Shown here one piece after another: positions 50,924-59,164 of a stretch of 64,000 nucleotides of DNA. The notes under the pieces are model-generated. The model worked only from the letters and a program-made list of their open reading frames with translations. It was not told the DNA's origin and ran no database searches. The stretch's first letter is position 1. Every line of letters begins with the position of its first letter. This stretch comes from Cyclobacteriaceae bacterium (GTDB lineage Bacteria > Bacteroidota > Bacteroidia > Cytophagales > Cyclobacteriaceae): contig JAIBBC010000001.1 of the NCBI GenBank assembly GCA_019694875.1, positions 1,681,501-1,745,500 of the forward strand, given 5' to 3'. Made by a program: the position numbers and the translations under genes.

Positions 50924-52183
50924 TCAATGTTTCACTGCATCAACGGCATGCCGGTCGTGTTTATACCGGAATACGAACGGGAAGATGAGCCCGAGAATTA
51001 ATGCATAGCCTGCAAACGTGAACCAGATACCCGGCCAGTTTTTGATACCTTCCGCATTTGTGAAGTAGTCAACAATTTTGCCGGCAATAATTCCGCCTAC
51101 CAGCGCTCCGATACCGTTGGTCATCAGCATGAACAGCCCTTGTGCGCTGGCGCGAATGCTAACGGGTGATTCTTTTTCGACAAACAAGGATCCCGAGATG
51201 TTGAAGAAGTCGAATGCCATTCCATACACAATCATCGACATCACCAAAAAGATCAGTCCTTCCGCAGGGTTGCCGATTCCGAACAATCCAAACCGCAGCA
51301 CCCACGCAAAAATGCTCATGAGCATGACGGTTTTAATACCAAAGCGTTTCAGGAAGAACGGAATTGTTAAAATGAAAAGTGTTTCCGAAATCTGGGATAG
51401 TGAGATGAGCAGACTTGGATGTTCAACCGCAAAGGTGCCGGTATAACGCGATTCAAAGTCGTGGAGGAAAGGTTCTCCAAAAGCATTGGTAATCTGCAAT
51501 GCCGCACCGAGCATCATCGCAAATACAAAGAAGATGAGCATTTTCGGCTGGCGGAAGAGTACAAAGGCGTCAAGCCCGAAAGTTTCCACCCACGAACTGC
51601 CTTTTGTGGCTTTGGCAGGTTTACAGGCTGGCATGCTGAGTGAATAAATACCCATTAACAATCCGGCTGCGGCTGCAAACAAAAACTGATTTGGACTTTT
51701 TGTCCAGCCCAGCAAGTCAACGCCCCACATGGCAACGATAAAACCAACCGTTCCCCAAACCCGGATAGGCGGAAATACTTTTTGAATTTCGATGTTGTTA
51801 CTCGCGAGGATGCTGTAGGATACCGTGTTGTTCAGTGCAATGGTTGGCATGAAGAACAGGCTGGTGAGTAAAATAGCATAATACAGAAGAGAAGCATCAG
51901 TAATGGTGCTGGCCCAGAAAAGTGTGGCTGCCCCGATGATGTGACAGATTCCCAGCACACGTTCGGCATTGATAAACCGGTCGGCCAGGATACCCATAAG
52001 CGTGGGCATAAACAGGGAGGCAATACCCATGGTGCCGTATGTTGCGCCCACCAGTGCACCCCGGTTCGACATATCGCCCGGAAGGGTGAACATGTATCCG
52101 CCCAGCGAAATAAGCCATGATCCCCAAACGAAGAACTCGAGAAAATTCATGACGGTGAGGCGGAGCTTGATACTCATGAGCAT
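50924..52183 (-). CDS. NupG-type MFS transporter
   Basis: 419-residue membrane protein with 12 predicted helices. The first helix LEFFVWGSWLISLGGYMF and the GATYGTMGIASLFMPTLMGI segment, with the Asp in GILADRF, are those of the nucleoside:proton symporters (Nuc_H_symport, NupG/XapB). It probably imports nucleosides with protons. ATGs at 52183 and 52177 are both in frame. Confidence 0.88.
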   Translation of the reverse strand: MLMSIKLRLTVMNFLEFFVWGSWLISLGGYMFTLPGDMSNRGALVGATYGTMGIASLFMPTLMGILADRFINAERVLGICHIIGAATLFWASTITDASLLYYAILLTSLFFMPTIALNNTVSYSILASNNIEIQKVFPPIRVWGTVGFIVAMWGVDLLGWTKSPNQFLFAAAAGLLMGIYSLSMPACKPAKATKGSSWVETFGLDAFVLFRQPKMLIFFVFAMMLGAALQITNAFGEPFLHDFESRYTGTFAVEHPSLLISLSQISETLFILTIPFFLKRFGIKTVMLMSIFAWVLRFGLFGIGNPAEGLIFLVMSMIVYGMAFDFFNISGSLFVEKESPVSIRASAQGLFMLMTNGIGALVGGIIAGKIVDYFTNAEGIKNWPGIWFTFAGYALILGLIFPFVFRYKHDRHAVDAVKH

Positions 52184-52232
52184 CGGGTTAGGTTAACTCA
52201 TAAATATAGGGAGGAGAACTGAATTTTACTGC

Positions 52233-52643
52233 CTATTCCAAACCGGCATGTTTTCGTAGACTTTTCTCAAAAGAAAACCCGGGGCAAAAAAACTTGTACA
52301 GGAATCCGGAAGTAAAAAGACTGACAATCGATGCTATCAAAAAGGCATTGAGAGATATTTCCAACGTATAAAGCGCGAGAAGTAGCGTTGGAATATGAAG
52401 GAGTGTTCCAAGAAGAAATGGCTTGGAGAATTCTCTTGTCTTAGGAATAAGCAGATAAACAATCGTAAAAATTAAAATGTTAGTGATAAAAAAGCTTGTT
52501 TCTACATACACGCTTATTCCGAGAATCTCTTTCGCTGACCGCCAGCTGTAAGGATAACGATTGTTGACCATCTTTTCAGAAAAGAAAAGTGCCGTCAGGA
52601 AAACAAAATCTTTAATTAAAATATGAATGGGAAAGTATCTCAT
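52233..52643 (-). CDS. small four-helix membrane protein
   Basis: 136-residue protein with four hydrophobic segments (ILIKDFVFLTALFF, FFITNILIFTIVYLL, LLGTLLHIPTLLLALYTL, LIASIVSLFTSGFLY). The tail is basic (FEKSLRKHAGLE). No known domain recognised. It lies between the transporter and the TonB-type anti-sigma gene with 29 bases upstream to it. Confidence 0.6.
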   Translation of the reverse strand: MRYFPIHILIKDFVFLTALFFSEKMVNNRYPYSWRSAKEILGISVYVETSFFITNILIFTIVYLLIPKTREFSKPFLLGTLLHIPTLLLALYTLEISLNAFLIASIVSLFTSGFLYKFFCPGFSFEKSLRKHAGLE

Positions 52644-52671
52644 TTATAACACTCAAAATAGGGAATACTTC

Positions 52672-53979
52672 CTACTCCTCCAGTTCAAACTTGAACTTCA
52701 CGCGCGCTTTGTCATTAACCGGTGTGCCATCTTTGGTAGTGGGAACCCACCTGGCGCCTTGCAGAATTAACCGGATAACTTCTTCATCGCAGCCGTTGCC
52801 GATACCGCGAACAATTCTGAATTCACTCAGCGATCCTGTAGCATCAACTTTAAACTCGATAACAACAGTGCCTTCTATCTTTTGGTCGCGCGCCTCCCGT
52901 GGATACTTGTGAGTCTTTTCAAGATATTGTTTGAACGCCCGGTTTCCGGTTTCAGGATGCGCAGGAATTGTGTAAACGTTTGTCGGGCCGAAGTCGCGCA
53001 TGCCGCTCGTTTCAACTGCAGCTTCTTCCTGGGCAGCATCAGTCATCTCAATTTTAACCGGCAGGTATGTGCTGTCGATGCCTTCAATTTTTACTTCGGT
53101 GCTTTCAAGTCCTTCTGATGAATAGATCAACGTTTTCTCGCGGCTGTTTGCCGTGATGGAATACCTGCCGTGCGCATCAGTTTTAGTCATGATGCCGGTG
53201 CCTTTTAATGCTACGCTTACATCGGGAAGCGGTGTGCCGTCTTCCGCGGAAAGAACCCGTCCGGTAACAATGGTCGGACGCGCATCAACTGCTGCGATAA
53301 ATCCTTCAGCAATTTTTATTTCGTTCGCTGATGGAAGCTGAACTTCATTTCTTTTTTCCGAAGTGATTGTGGTGATTTTGTTTTTATCCTCAAGCGGAGC
53401 CTCTGCAACAGGTTCGCTCACCTTGTCTTTTGCATTTCCGTTGTCTGCAAGCGTTTCAGATAACGCGGGAACTTCTTCTGTTTTTTTGTTTTCGGCCAAC
53501 TGGGGAGTAACCGATGGCTTGTTGCGTTTAGGCCGTGGCGTGGAACGAATTTCTTTTTTAGGCGGGGTAGGGCGGGAAGCTGTGTCGGGAGATGTTTGTT
53601 TTTCGGATGCGGGGGGAGTTTGAATTTCGGGTGCCGGTTTTGTGATCGGATCTTCTTTTGAAATACCCGGTTCAAGGGCCAGCGTTTCGTCTGTATCTTT
53701 TTTCAGCGCCACCCAAATTACAAACATCGAAACCGTAAGTAACAATAACGTGGCAGCAATTCGAAGGGGCCACGTCCACATACCCGATTTTCGTTTCGTC
53801 AATTTTTCATTAAGTGCTGCGATGTCGTTGGCGAAATCGGCAGCGTCAATCTGTTCAGCACCTTCAAGCGCTTCAGCCAGGAAAGGATCGCTCAGGGCTT
53901 TTTTCTCAAGCGCATGCATTTCCGCGGAAGTAAGTTTTCCCGCCAGGTACTTTTCAATATCGTCTCTCTGCTTATCCAT
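52672..53979 (-). CDS. membrane anti-sigma-like protein with TonB C-terminal domain
   Basis: 435-residue protein. The cytoplasmic N-terminal 65 residues look like an anti-sigma binding region (YLAGKLTSAEMHALEKKALS, FLAEALEGAEQIDA). A single helix (WPLRIAATLLLLTVSMFVIW) leads to a proline-rich linker, a carboxypeptidase-regulatory-like domain (GRVLSAEDGTPLPDVSVALK, about 230-310), and a TonB C-terminal domain (YPREARDQKIEGTVVIEFKV ... GARWVPTTKDG). The gene overlaps the upstream ECF sigma gene by 8 bases, so the pair is coexpressed. It may both hold the sigma factor and connect to TonB-dependent transport. Confidence 0.88.
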   Translation of the reverse strand: MDKQRDDIEKYLAGKLTSAEMHALEKKALSDPFLAEALEGAEQIDAADFANDIAALNEKLTKRKSGMWTWPLRIAATLLLLTVSMFVIWVALKKDTDETLALEPGISKEDPITKPAPEIQTPPASEKQTSPDTASRPTPPKKEIRSTPRPKRNKPSVTPQLAENKKTEEVPALSETLADNGNAKDKVSEPVAEAPLEDKNKITTITSEKRNEVQLPSANEIKIAEGFIAAVDARPTIVTGRVLSAEDGTPLPDVSVALKGTGIMTKTDAHGRYSITANSREKTLIYSSEGLESTEVKIEGIDSTYLPVKIEMTDAAQEEAAVETSGMRDFGPTNVYTIPAHPETGNRAFKQYLEKTHKYPREARDQKIEGTVVIEFKVDATGSLSEFRIVRGIGNGCDEEVIRLILQGARWVPTTKDGTPVNDKARVKFKFELEE

Positions 53980-54535
53980 TTTGTTCCATACAGATTTTAA
54001 GATTTCTTTTTCCGTTTTGGATAAAGCTCTTTACCTGGTTTAAATCGTATCCCGTAATCTGCGCGATGTCTTTGTAGCACTTCTCTTCCAAAAAGAACAG
54101 CCGGACGCAGATTTTTTGCTCCGGGTTCAGTTTCTCGATACACTGCTCCAATTTACCAAGATTCGACTCCAGTTCTGTACCGTCTTCCAGATGCATTTCG
54201 GGGGCGGTTTCCACAACAAAAGGAGAAATTTCTTCTGTGAATTTTCCCTTTTTTGAGCGGAGCTGCATCAGGCACTGATTTCGGGCCGTTACGTACAGCC
54301 AGCTCTTAAAATGCTGTACTTCGTGGGTTTTTAGCGTTTCCGAGAGCTTTTCGTAGAGCTGCATCACGCCATCCTTGGCGTCATCGCGGTCTTTCAGGTA
54401 CTTCAGGCATACCCCGTACACAAGCGAAGTGTATCGCGTGTACAGCATACCCAGCCAGGTGCTCTCGCCCGTGAGCTTGTACTGAGCGATTAGCTCAGCA
54501 TCCGTCATGTCATTATGGGCCTTTTTCGAGAGCAT
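53972..54535 (-). CDS. ECF-type RNA polymerase sigma factor
   Basis: 187-residue sigma-70 family protein with region 2 (YTSLVYGVCLKYLKDRDDAK, HFKSWLYVTARNQCLMQLRS) and region 4 (LNPEQKICVRLFFLEEKCYK, ITGYDLNQVKSFIQNGKRNL). Region 3 is missing, as in ECF factors. It overlaps the membrane anti-sigma-like gene. An ATG ten codons in (54508) is another possible start. Confidence 0.9.
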   Translation of the reverse strand: MLSKKAHNDMTDAELIAQYKLTGESTWLGMLYTRYTSLVYGVCLKYLKDRDDAKDGVMQLYEKLSETLKTHEVQHFKSWLYVTARNQCLMQLRSKKGKFTEEISPFVVETAPEMHLEDGTELESNLGKLEQCIEKLNPEQKICVRLFFLEEKCYKDIAQITGYDLNQVKSFIQNGKRNLKICMEQNG

Positions 54536-54610
54536 TCAATGATTTCGAGAAAAGTACAAAATGATTTATGGAAATCGTCATTCCCCCGCATCTCAGGAGC
54601 AGGTTTTAGA

Positions 54611-55029
54611 ATAAAGTACAAGCTGGTAAGTGTCCGGGTTGCAAGGCAAGAGTATCCTGGCAGACTTACCGGCTTCTTTTGGATTCCTGAGTGATCAGGT
54701 TTCCGATCTGACCCGAACAGCTGCCCCTGATTGAAGAGCAGTGTTCAAATGCTGGTGAATAAGCTGCGTGGTTTTGTGTCCATAGAAGTACGCAGGGGTA
54801 GCCGGGTCGGAAAAATTTAATACGTCATTGTGGCGATGACAATCTTGAGGCCGGGCTTGTGGCAAGTGGAGATGAAAGGCCCGGCTTGCAGGGTTGCTCT
54901 GAAGCTTAAATAAAAATTTTTTGTTGCGACAGACAAGGTTAATCATTCGACTCAATCGCAAGTCGACACTAACCTAACCTGAACTGCGATTGGGGGTTCC
55001 CGGAAGCAATTCCGGGAACTTTACTTTTG
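54611..55029 (+). ncRNA. candidate structured non-coding RNA with pseudoknot
   Basis: This 500-bp interval between an ECF sigma gene and an S41 peptidase gene has no convincing ORF but many strong helices. AAGCTGGTAAGT (54620-54631) pairs with ACTTACCGGCTT (54664-54675). GACCCG plus GCTGCCCCTG (54710-54729) pair with CAGGGGTAGC plus CGGGTC (54793-54808), with TTTCC/GGAAA outside. GCCGGGC and GCCCGGC form a further hairpin near 54850-54885. TCGACT-CAATCGCA-AGTCGA (54947-54966) is a hairpin whose 8-base loop is exactly complementary to TGCGATTG at 54985-54992, an H-type pseudoknot. A terminator closes it. Most helices contain G-T pairs, so orientation is best plus. I could not match it to a named family. 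Confidence 0.5.
54996..55029 (+). terminator. terminator with GCAA tetraloop
   Basis: GTTCCCGGAA and TTCCGGGAAC are perfect 10-bp arms around a GCAA loop, followed by TTTACTTTT on the plus strand. The minus strand has no T run after the stem, so it reads plus and has no plus-strand gene before it other than the candidate RNA. Confidence 0.75.
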
Positions 55030-55036
55030 TGTGCTT

Positions 55037-56971
55037 CTACTTTTTCTTCTGCAACACTTCCAAAGCTTTATTCAAAACGCGGTCGTTTCCATTTATCAGA
55101 TCGTCCACCGTATTTTCAACGGCAATATCTGGCGTAATGCCATAGCCCACGAACTGTCGCCCGTCAGGATATTCATCGCGTTTGGTACAAACCCGGGCCG
55201 AACCTCCATCAGGCAACTCGATTGTTATCGGCTGCCCCGTGCTGCCAAAGGTTTTAGATCCAATAGTTTGTGTCATATGAAGATTATCGAGCGCAATTAA
55301 AAAATCTTCAGCTGCCGAAGCGGTGTTATGGCCTGTGAGCACAACAAACGGAACGGTAACTTTTTTCGTAGCCACAGGGGTCATGGTGTCACCCGGTTCG
55401 CGATACCAAACTTCGCCCTTATAATATTGAATAGCCTTTTTGTCCCAGTCCGTAAATGCCTCATCCCTTCGTGCATTGCTTCGATAATTATTTATCCGGT
55501 ACGATCCCCACGCGCGGTAAGCTGAGCGAAGCTCGCGTGTTCTCCAGGCTGAACCTACAAAAGGCCGGTATGTTAAATGTTCAATAATTCCATAACCGTT
55601 GGATGAGCTACCGCCACCGTTATTTCGGATGTCGATAATCAAAGCTTTACAAGTATTGATAGAATCGATCTTGCTTTCAAACTCCTTTACGATCTCCTCA
55701 TATCCGAACGAATTCAGTGCTACGTAGGCAATGTTGCCCGGCAACTTCTTGAACGAAAGCAATTTCCAGGGCTTTTGTTTTTTTACCCATTCAATTTGCT
55801 GTGTTCCGGAATTACGAACGAGTTTCATCTTTTGCTCTTTGCCCTTCGGAATTTTATATGCGATCTCAACTTCTGTTCCCTGCTTTCCGTCAAGCATATC
55901 ACGGATAGCCCAGTCGGCACGAATGTGCTGTGTTGATGAACTGATGTATGGATAAAGATTTTCTTCCAGGTAACGTTGTGCAGGAACGCCATCAACGGCA
56001 ACAACTTCGGTACCGATCGGCAGCGCAGCCGCCAGCGTGGTCGAAACATTTTCAACAATTGCCTTACCTCCAATGTTTGTGAGCCAAACCGGAGGTGAAT
56101 CCGAACCTTCGCGTGCACCAAACGATGGATAGATGTTCGTGTGGCCGTCTTTCAGCAGTGCGCACATGCGCGTCATGGTCTTATAATATTCAGCATCGGT
56201 CTGATCTTTTTCAATCAGCGGCAGGCATTCGATAAACACGTGATCCCAGTTTAAATCAGGGACCTGATCAAAAAAAGCAAAATTGTATTTTACCTCTGTC
56301 CAGAATTGTGTGAAGCCATAAATACGTTGTTCACGAGAGAGTGTTTTGCCCGGAGCCTTGTAATAAATGAATTCGGTAGGAACAACATATGTTTCCGCGA
56401 TGGTCATCAGCATGCTGTAGATTTTTGGATACTGCTGCAGTACATACTCCTGTTTTTCCGGATCTAATTCCTTGTACGTGTCAGGAACTGGAAAGGGAAG
56501 AGCGATGCCAACAGAAATGAGGTTCCGGCCGGTAAAAAACCACGCGCCTGCCGCACTGTTTGTGGTACCTGTTTTTGTGCGGAGGTACACACTTCCACCT
56601 CCATCGTTGCGGGTGTCGGTCTTGTAGCCCATTTCTTTAAGCCCTTTCTTCCAGCGGTCATAAAATTCGTTTCCGTTTTTTCCCCATTCAATTTCAACCC
56701 ACGTTGTCTGATCGGACGAACGGAAAGAAGCAACTGTTATCTCGTTTTTATCGGCCTGAAGGGTTATTCCGGCTTTCTGCAATGCCGGGAGCAGGCGTTC
56801 GTGGGCTTTGCTATGATCTGGCACGAACTCCGACCGTGAGATAAATTCCATCAGCACATAACTTTGACCGATCTGTTCGAACAGTTTACTGTTTTGTGCG
56901 CGGAGGGGCGTTGAAAAAAGAAAAGATGCAACGAACACAAGCGCTGCAGCCTGGGCGAAAAATTTTTTCAT
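55037..56971 (-). CDS. S41 family C-terminal processing-type peptidase
   Basis: 644-residue exported protein (signal peptide AQAAALVFVASFLFSTPLRA). A helical N-terminal part is followed by a PDZ-like domain (IGTEVVAVDGVPAQRYLEEN) and an S41 peptidase domain: KALIIDIRNNGGG, catalytic Ser in TGHNTASAAEDFL near residue 550 and Lys in GSKTFGSTGQPI near 573. S41 enzymes cleave C-terminal tails; tail protein unknown. I chose the ATG at 56971 over a TTG two codons upstream. It is alone between the candidate RNA and a divergent ECF operon. Confidence 0.9.
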   Translation of the reverse strand: MKKFFAQAAALVFVASFLFSTPLRAQNSKLFEQIGQSYVLMEFISRSEFVPDHSKAHERLLPALQKAGITLQADKNEITVASFRSSDQTTWVEIEWGKNGNEFYDRWKKGLKEMGYKTDTRNDGGGSVYLRTKTGTTNSAAGAWFFTGRNLISVGIALPFPVPDTYKELDPEKQEYVLQQYPKIYSMLMTIAETYVVPTEFIYYKAPGKTLSREQRIYGFTQFWTEVKYNFAFFDQVPDLNWDHVFIECLPLIEKDQTDAEYYKTMTRMCALLKDGHTNIYPSFGAREGSDSPPVWLTNIGGKAIVENVSTTLAAALPIGTEVVAVDGVPAQRYLEENLYPYISSSTQHIRADWAIRDMLDGKQGTEVEIAYKIPKGKEQKMKLVRNSGTQQIEWVKKQKPWKLLSFKKLPGNIAYVALNSFGYEEIVKEFESKIDSINTCKALIIDIRNNGGGSSSNGYGIIEHLTYRPFVGSAWRTRELRSAYRAWGSYRINNYRSNARRDEAFTDWDKKAIQYYKGEVWYREPGDTMTPVATKKVTVPFVVLTGHNTASAAEDFLIALDNLHMTQTIGSKTFGSTGQPITIELPDGGSARVCTKRDEYPDGRQFVGYGITPDIAVENTVDDLINGNDRVLNKALEVLQKKK

Positions 56972-57107
56972 ATACAAAGAAATAATATTTTCTTACCGGG
57001 GAATCAAAAAAAGGTTACGGCTCAAAATTGCGTTGCATCAATATCGTCCAAAAACAGCCGTTTGAAGGCGGATTTAGATATGGCCTGTCGCAATGACCGT
57101 TTTTTGT

Positions 57108-57115
57108 TATTTTTG
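57108..57115 (+). promoter_or_regulatory. candidate -7 element of the sigma/anti-sigma/gmk operon
   Basis: TATTTTTG fits TAnnTTTG and is 8 bases from the ATG at 57123, so the leader would be very short. The -33 box is not clear. Confidence 0.4.
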
Positions 57116-57122
57116 TCGGTTC

Positions 57123-57710
57123 ATGGAAGAAGAGGTACCGAAACAAAGCTATACCGAAGCTCAGAAGACGCAGATTTTTAACAACGAATTCATGCCACAC
57201 GTGAACTCGATGTACAATTTTGCCTATCGCCTCACTTTTGATGAAGATGATGCTAAAGACCTTGTTCAGGACACCTATTTAAAGGCCTATCGCTTTATAG
57301 AATCATTCCAGCAAGGAACTAATGCCAAAGCATGGCTGTTTCGGATTTTAAAGAACAGCTTCATTAACGACTACCGGAAAAAACGTAAGGAGCCGGCAAA
57401 AGTCGATTACCAGGAAGTTGAAACGTACTATAACTCAGAAGATGTAGACCGCCAGATTACACCCGACCTCCGGGTAGAGTCGTTGCAGGATATGATCGGG
57501 GATGAGATATCCAATGCATTGAATGCACTGGATGTAGACTTTCGCACAGTAATTATTTTGTGCGACCTGGAAGGGTTTAAATATGATGAGATGGCAAAAA
57601 TTCTCGATATACCAATTGGTACGGTGCGCAGCCGGCTTCATCGCGCGCGCAACCTGCTAAAAGAAAAACTGAGTGAATATGCCAAAAGCATGGGTTATAA
57701 AAATACGTAA
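57123..57710 (+). CDS. ECF-type RNA polymerase sigma factor
   Basis: 195-residue ECF sigma factor of the SigR/RpoE-like group: region 2 (MYNFAYRLTFDEDDAKDLVQ, TNAKAWLFRILKNSFINDYR) and region 4 (VDFRTVIILCDLEGFKYDEM, GTVRSRLHRARNLLKEKL). The ATG at 57123 is preferred to 57093, which would start inside the promoter element. It is followed 4 bases later by a zinc anti-sigma gene; this sigma/ZAS pair is known for redox and envelope stress control. Confidence 0.92.
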   Translation: MEEEVPKQSYTEAQKTQIFNNEFMPHVNSMYNFAYRLTFDEDDAKDLVQDTYLKAYRFIESFQQGTNAKAWLFRILKNSFINDYRKKRKEPAKVDYQEVETYYNSEDVDRQITPDLRVESLQDMIGDEISNALNALDVDFRTVIILCDLEGFKYDEMAKILDIPIGTVRSRLHRARNLLKEKLSEYAKSMGYKNT

Positions 57711-57713
57711 GCT

Positions 57714-57965
57714 ATGAACCACCAACCTTCATCCGGTAAACGTTCCTGCATGCAGATGCTTCAGGATATGCTCGATGGCGAAGCCACACCCGACCAGCAG
57801 GAAGAGTTTAAGGATCACATGTACGGCTGCATGCCCTGCTACCAAAAGTATAACCTGGAGATGGTGATCAAAGACTTGTTGAAGTCGAAGTGCTGTGGCA
57901 ATGGCGCACCTCCCGAGCTTATCGCTCAGATAAAAGCTAAAATCGAACAAAAGAACGTATTGTAA
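57714..57965 (+). CDS. zinc-binding anti-sigma factor (ZAS type)
   Basis: 83-residue soluble protein with the ZAS motif: a conserved first Cys ([20 protein letters not shown]) and DHMYGCMPC (H-x3-C-x2-C), the zinc-binding triad that reacts to thiol stress. Two more cysteines (KCC) lie near residue 60. No membrane helix, so it is a soluble anti-sigma of the RsrA type. It lies between its sigma and gmk, whose start overlaps its stop by one base. Confidence 0.85.
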   Translation: MNHQPSSGKRSCMQMLQDMLDGEATPDQQEEFKDHMYGCMPCYQKYNLEMVIKDLLKSKCCGNGAPPELIAQIKAKIEQKNVL

Positions 57966-58534
57966 TGCCGGGAAAAGCGATCATTTTCTGTGCTCCTTCA
58001 GGTTCCGGAAAAACTACGATTGTAAAACACCTGCTTCAGAATAATCCCGACCTGGGATTTTCAATTTCGGCTGTTACCCGCGACAAACGCGGCCGTTCTG
58101 AAATTGACGGAAAGGACTATCACTTTTTAACTCCCGATCAGTTCAAGGAAAAAATTCTCAACGATGAATTCATCGAATGGGAAGAAGTGTATGCCGGTAA
58201 TTATTACGGTACGCTTAAATCGGAAATCGAACGCATCTGGAATGAAGGCAAGAATGTAATTTTCGATGTTGACGTGAAGGGCGGCTTGAGCCTGAAAAAA
58301 TATTTTGGCGACAAGGCACTGGCAATATTCGTGAAAGTTCCTTCAATGGAGGTTCTTGAAAAACGCCTGCGCGGAAGAGGTACCGAATCGGAAGATGGCT
58401 TGTCGAGAAGATTGTTTAAAGCCAATTTCGAGATGTCGTTTCAGGACCAGTTCGATCAGGTGCTGGTAAACGAACACCTGGATACTTCGCTCGCGGAAGC
58501 GCAACGCCTCTACAACGAGTTTAAAGTAAAATGA
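57965..58534 (+). CDS. gmk: guanylate kinase
   Basis: 189-residue nucleotide kinase: P-loop APSGSGKTT at residues 10-18, the GMP-binding [19 protein letters not shown] segment, [13 protein letters not shown], and the [15 protein letters not shown] core. It makes GDP from GMP. Normal length. It starts in an ATG overlapping the TAA of the anti-sigma gene and itself overlaps nadD by four bases (ATGA), so all five genes from 57123 may form one transcript. Confidence 0.95.
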   Translation: MPGKAIIFCAPSGSGKTTIVKHLLQNNPDLGFSISAVTRDKRGRSEIDGKDYHFLTPDQFKEKILNDEFIEWEEVYAGNYYGTLKSEIERIWNEGKNVIFDVDVKGGLSLKKYFGDKALAIFVKVPSMEVLEKRLRGRGTESEDGLSRRLFKANFEMSFQDQFDQVLVNEHLDTSLAEAQRLYNEFKVK

Positions 58535-59118
58535 AAGTCGGGTTATTCTTCGGCTCATTTAATCCCATCCACATCGGACATTTGATTGTCGCCAACATCA
58601 TGGCGGAAACAACCGACCTGGATAAAGTGTGGTTTGTGGTAACGCCTCATAATCCGCTTAAACCTTCGAAGAGCTTGCTGCACGATTTCGACCGGTACGA
58701 TATGGTTCGCGCGGCCGTGTATGAACATTACAAGCTCCAGGTATCGGATGTTGAGTTTCATCTGCCGAAGCCCAATTACACAATTCATACCCTCATTCAT
58801 CTGTCGGAAAAACATCCGGATAAACAGTTCAAAGTAATCATCGGAGAAGATAATCTTCACAGCTTCACCAGGTGGAAAAACTACGAGCGGATCCTTGAAG
58901 ACTACGGTCTTTATGTATATCCGCGTCTGCAGGCCCCTGAAGCTGCTGTAACAATTCCAGACCTCAGGCGTCATCCGAACGTTCGCATGGTGGAGGCCCC
59001 GCTGATGGATATTTCCGCCACTTTTATCCGCAACTGCATTAAAAAGGGACAATCCGTTCGCTACCTTGTTCCAGATTCTGTGGAAGCGATTATCCGCGAC
59101 AAAAAATTTTATCAGTAA
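58531..59118 (+). CDS. nadD: nicotinate-nucleotide adenylyltransferase
   Basis: 195-residue enzyme of the NadD type: [20 protein letters not shown] with the HxGH motif, [15 protein letters not shown], then [20 protein letters not shown] with the ISxTxxR site. It adenylates nicotinic acid mononucleotide in NAD synthesis. Length is normal. It shares a four-base overlap with gmk and a 50-base overlap with an unlikely upstream extension of the next gene. Confidence 0.94.
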   Translation: MKVGLFFGSFNPIHIGHLIVANIMAETTDLDKVWFVVTPHNPLKPSKSLLHDFDRYDMVRAAVYEHYKLQVSDVEFHLPKPNYTIHTLIHLSEKHPDKQFKVIIGEDNLHSFTRWKNYERILEDYGLYVYPRLQAPEAAVTIPDLRRHPNVRMVEAPLMDISATFIRNCIKKGQSVRYLVPDSVEAIIRDKKFYQ

Positions 59119-59164
59119 GCAACATTTTTTAAAAACCGGGCATCTGCTAAGAGTATTTGTCCGT

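Noticed and set aside
54695-54961. 88-residue minus-strand ORF
   Set aside because: It has a TTG start, no recognisable family, and lies fully inside the structured region; it is probably a chance frame.
54611-55029. RNase P RNA, tmRNA, 6S RNA or SRP RNA
   Set aside because: AAGTGTCCGGG and CCCGGCTT look a little like RNase P signatures, but the conserved GGAAAGTC core is absent and that strand pairs locally in a stem. No tRNA-like end with TTCGAA for tmRNA, no SRP GGAA loop motif, and a pseudoknot is not part of 6S.
59066-59164. N-terminal extension of the DUF5686-type protein
   Set aside because: It overlaps nadD by about 50 bases and puts the signal peptide internally; the ATG at 59165 or 59195 is more sensible.
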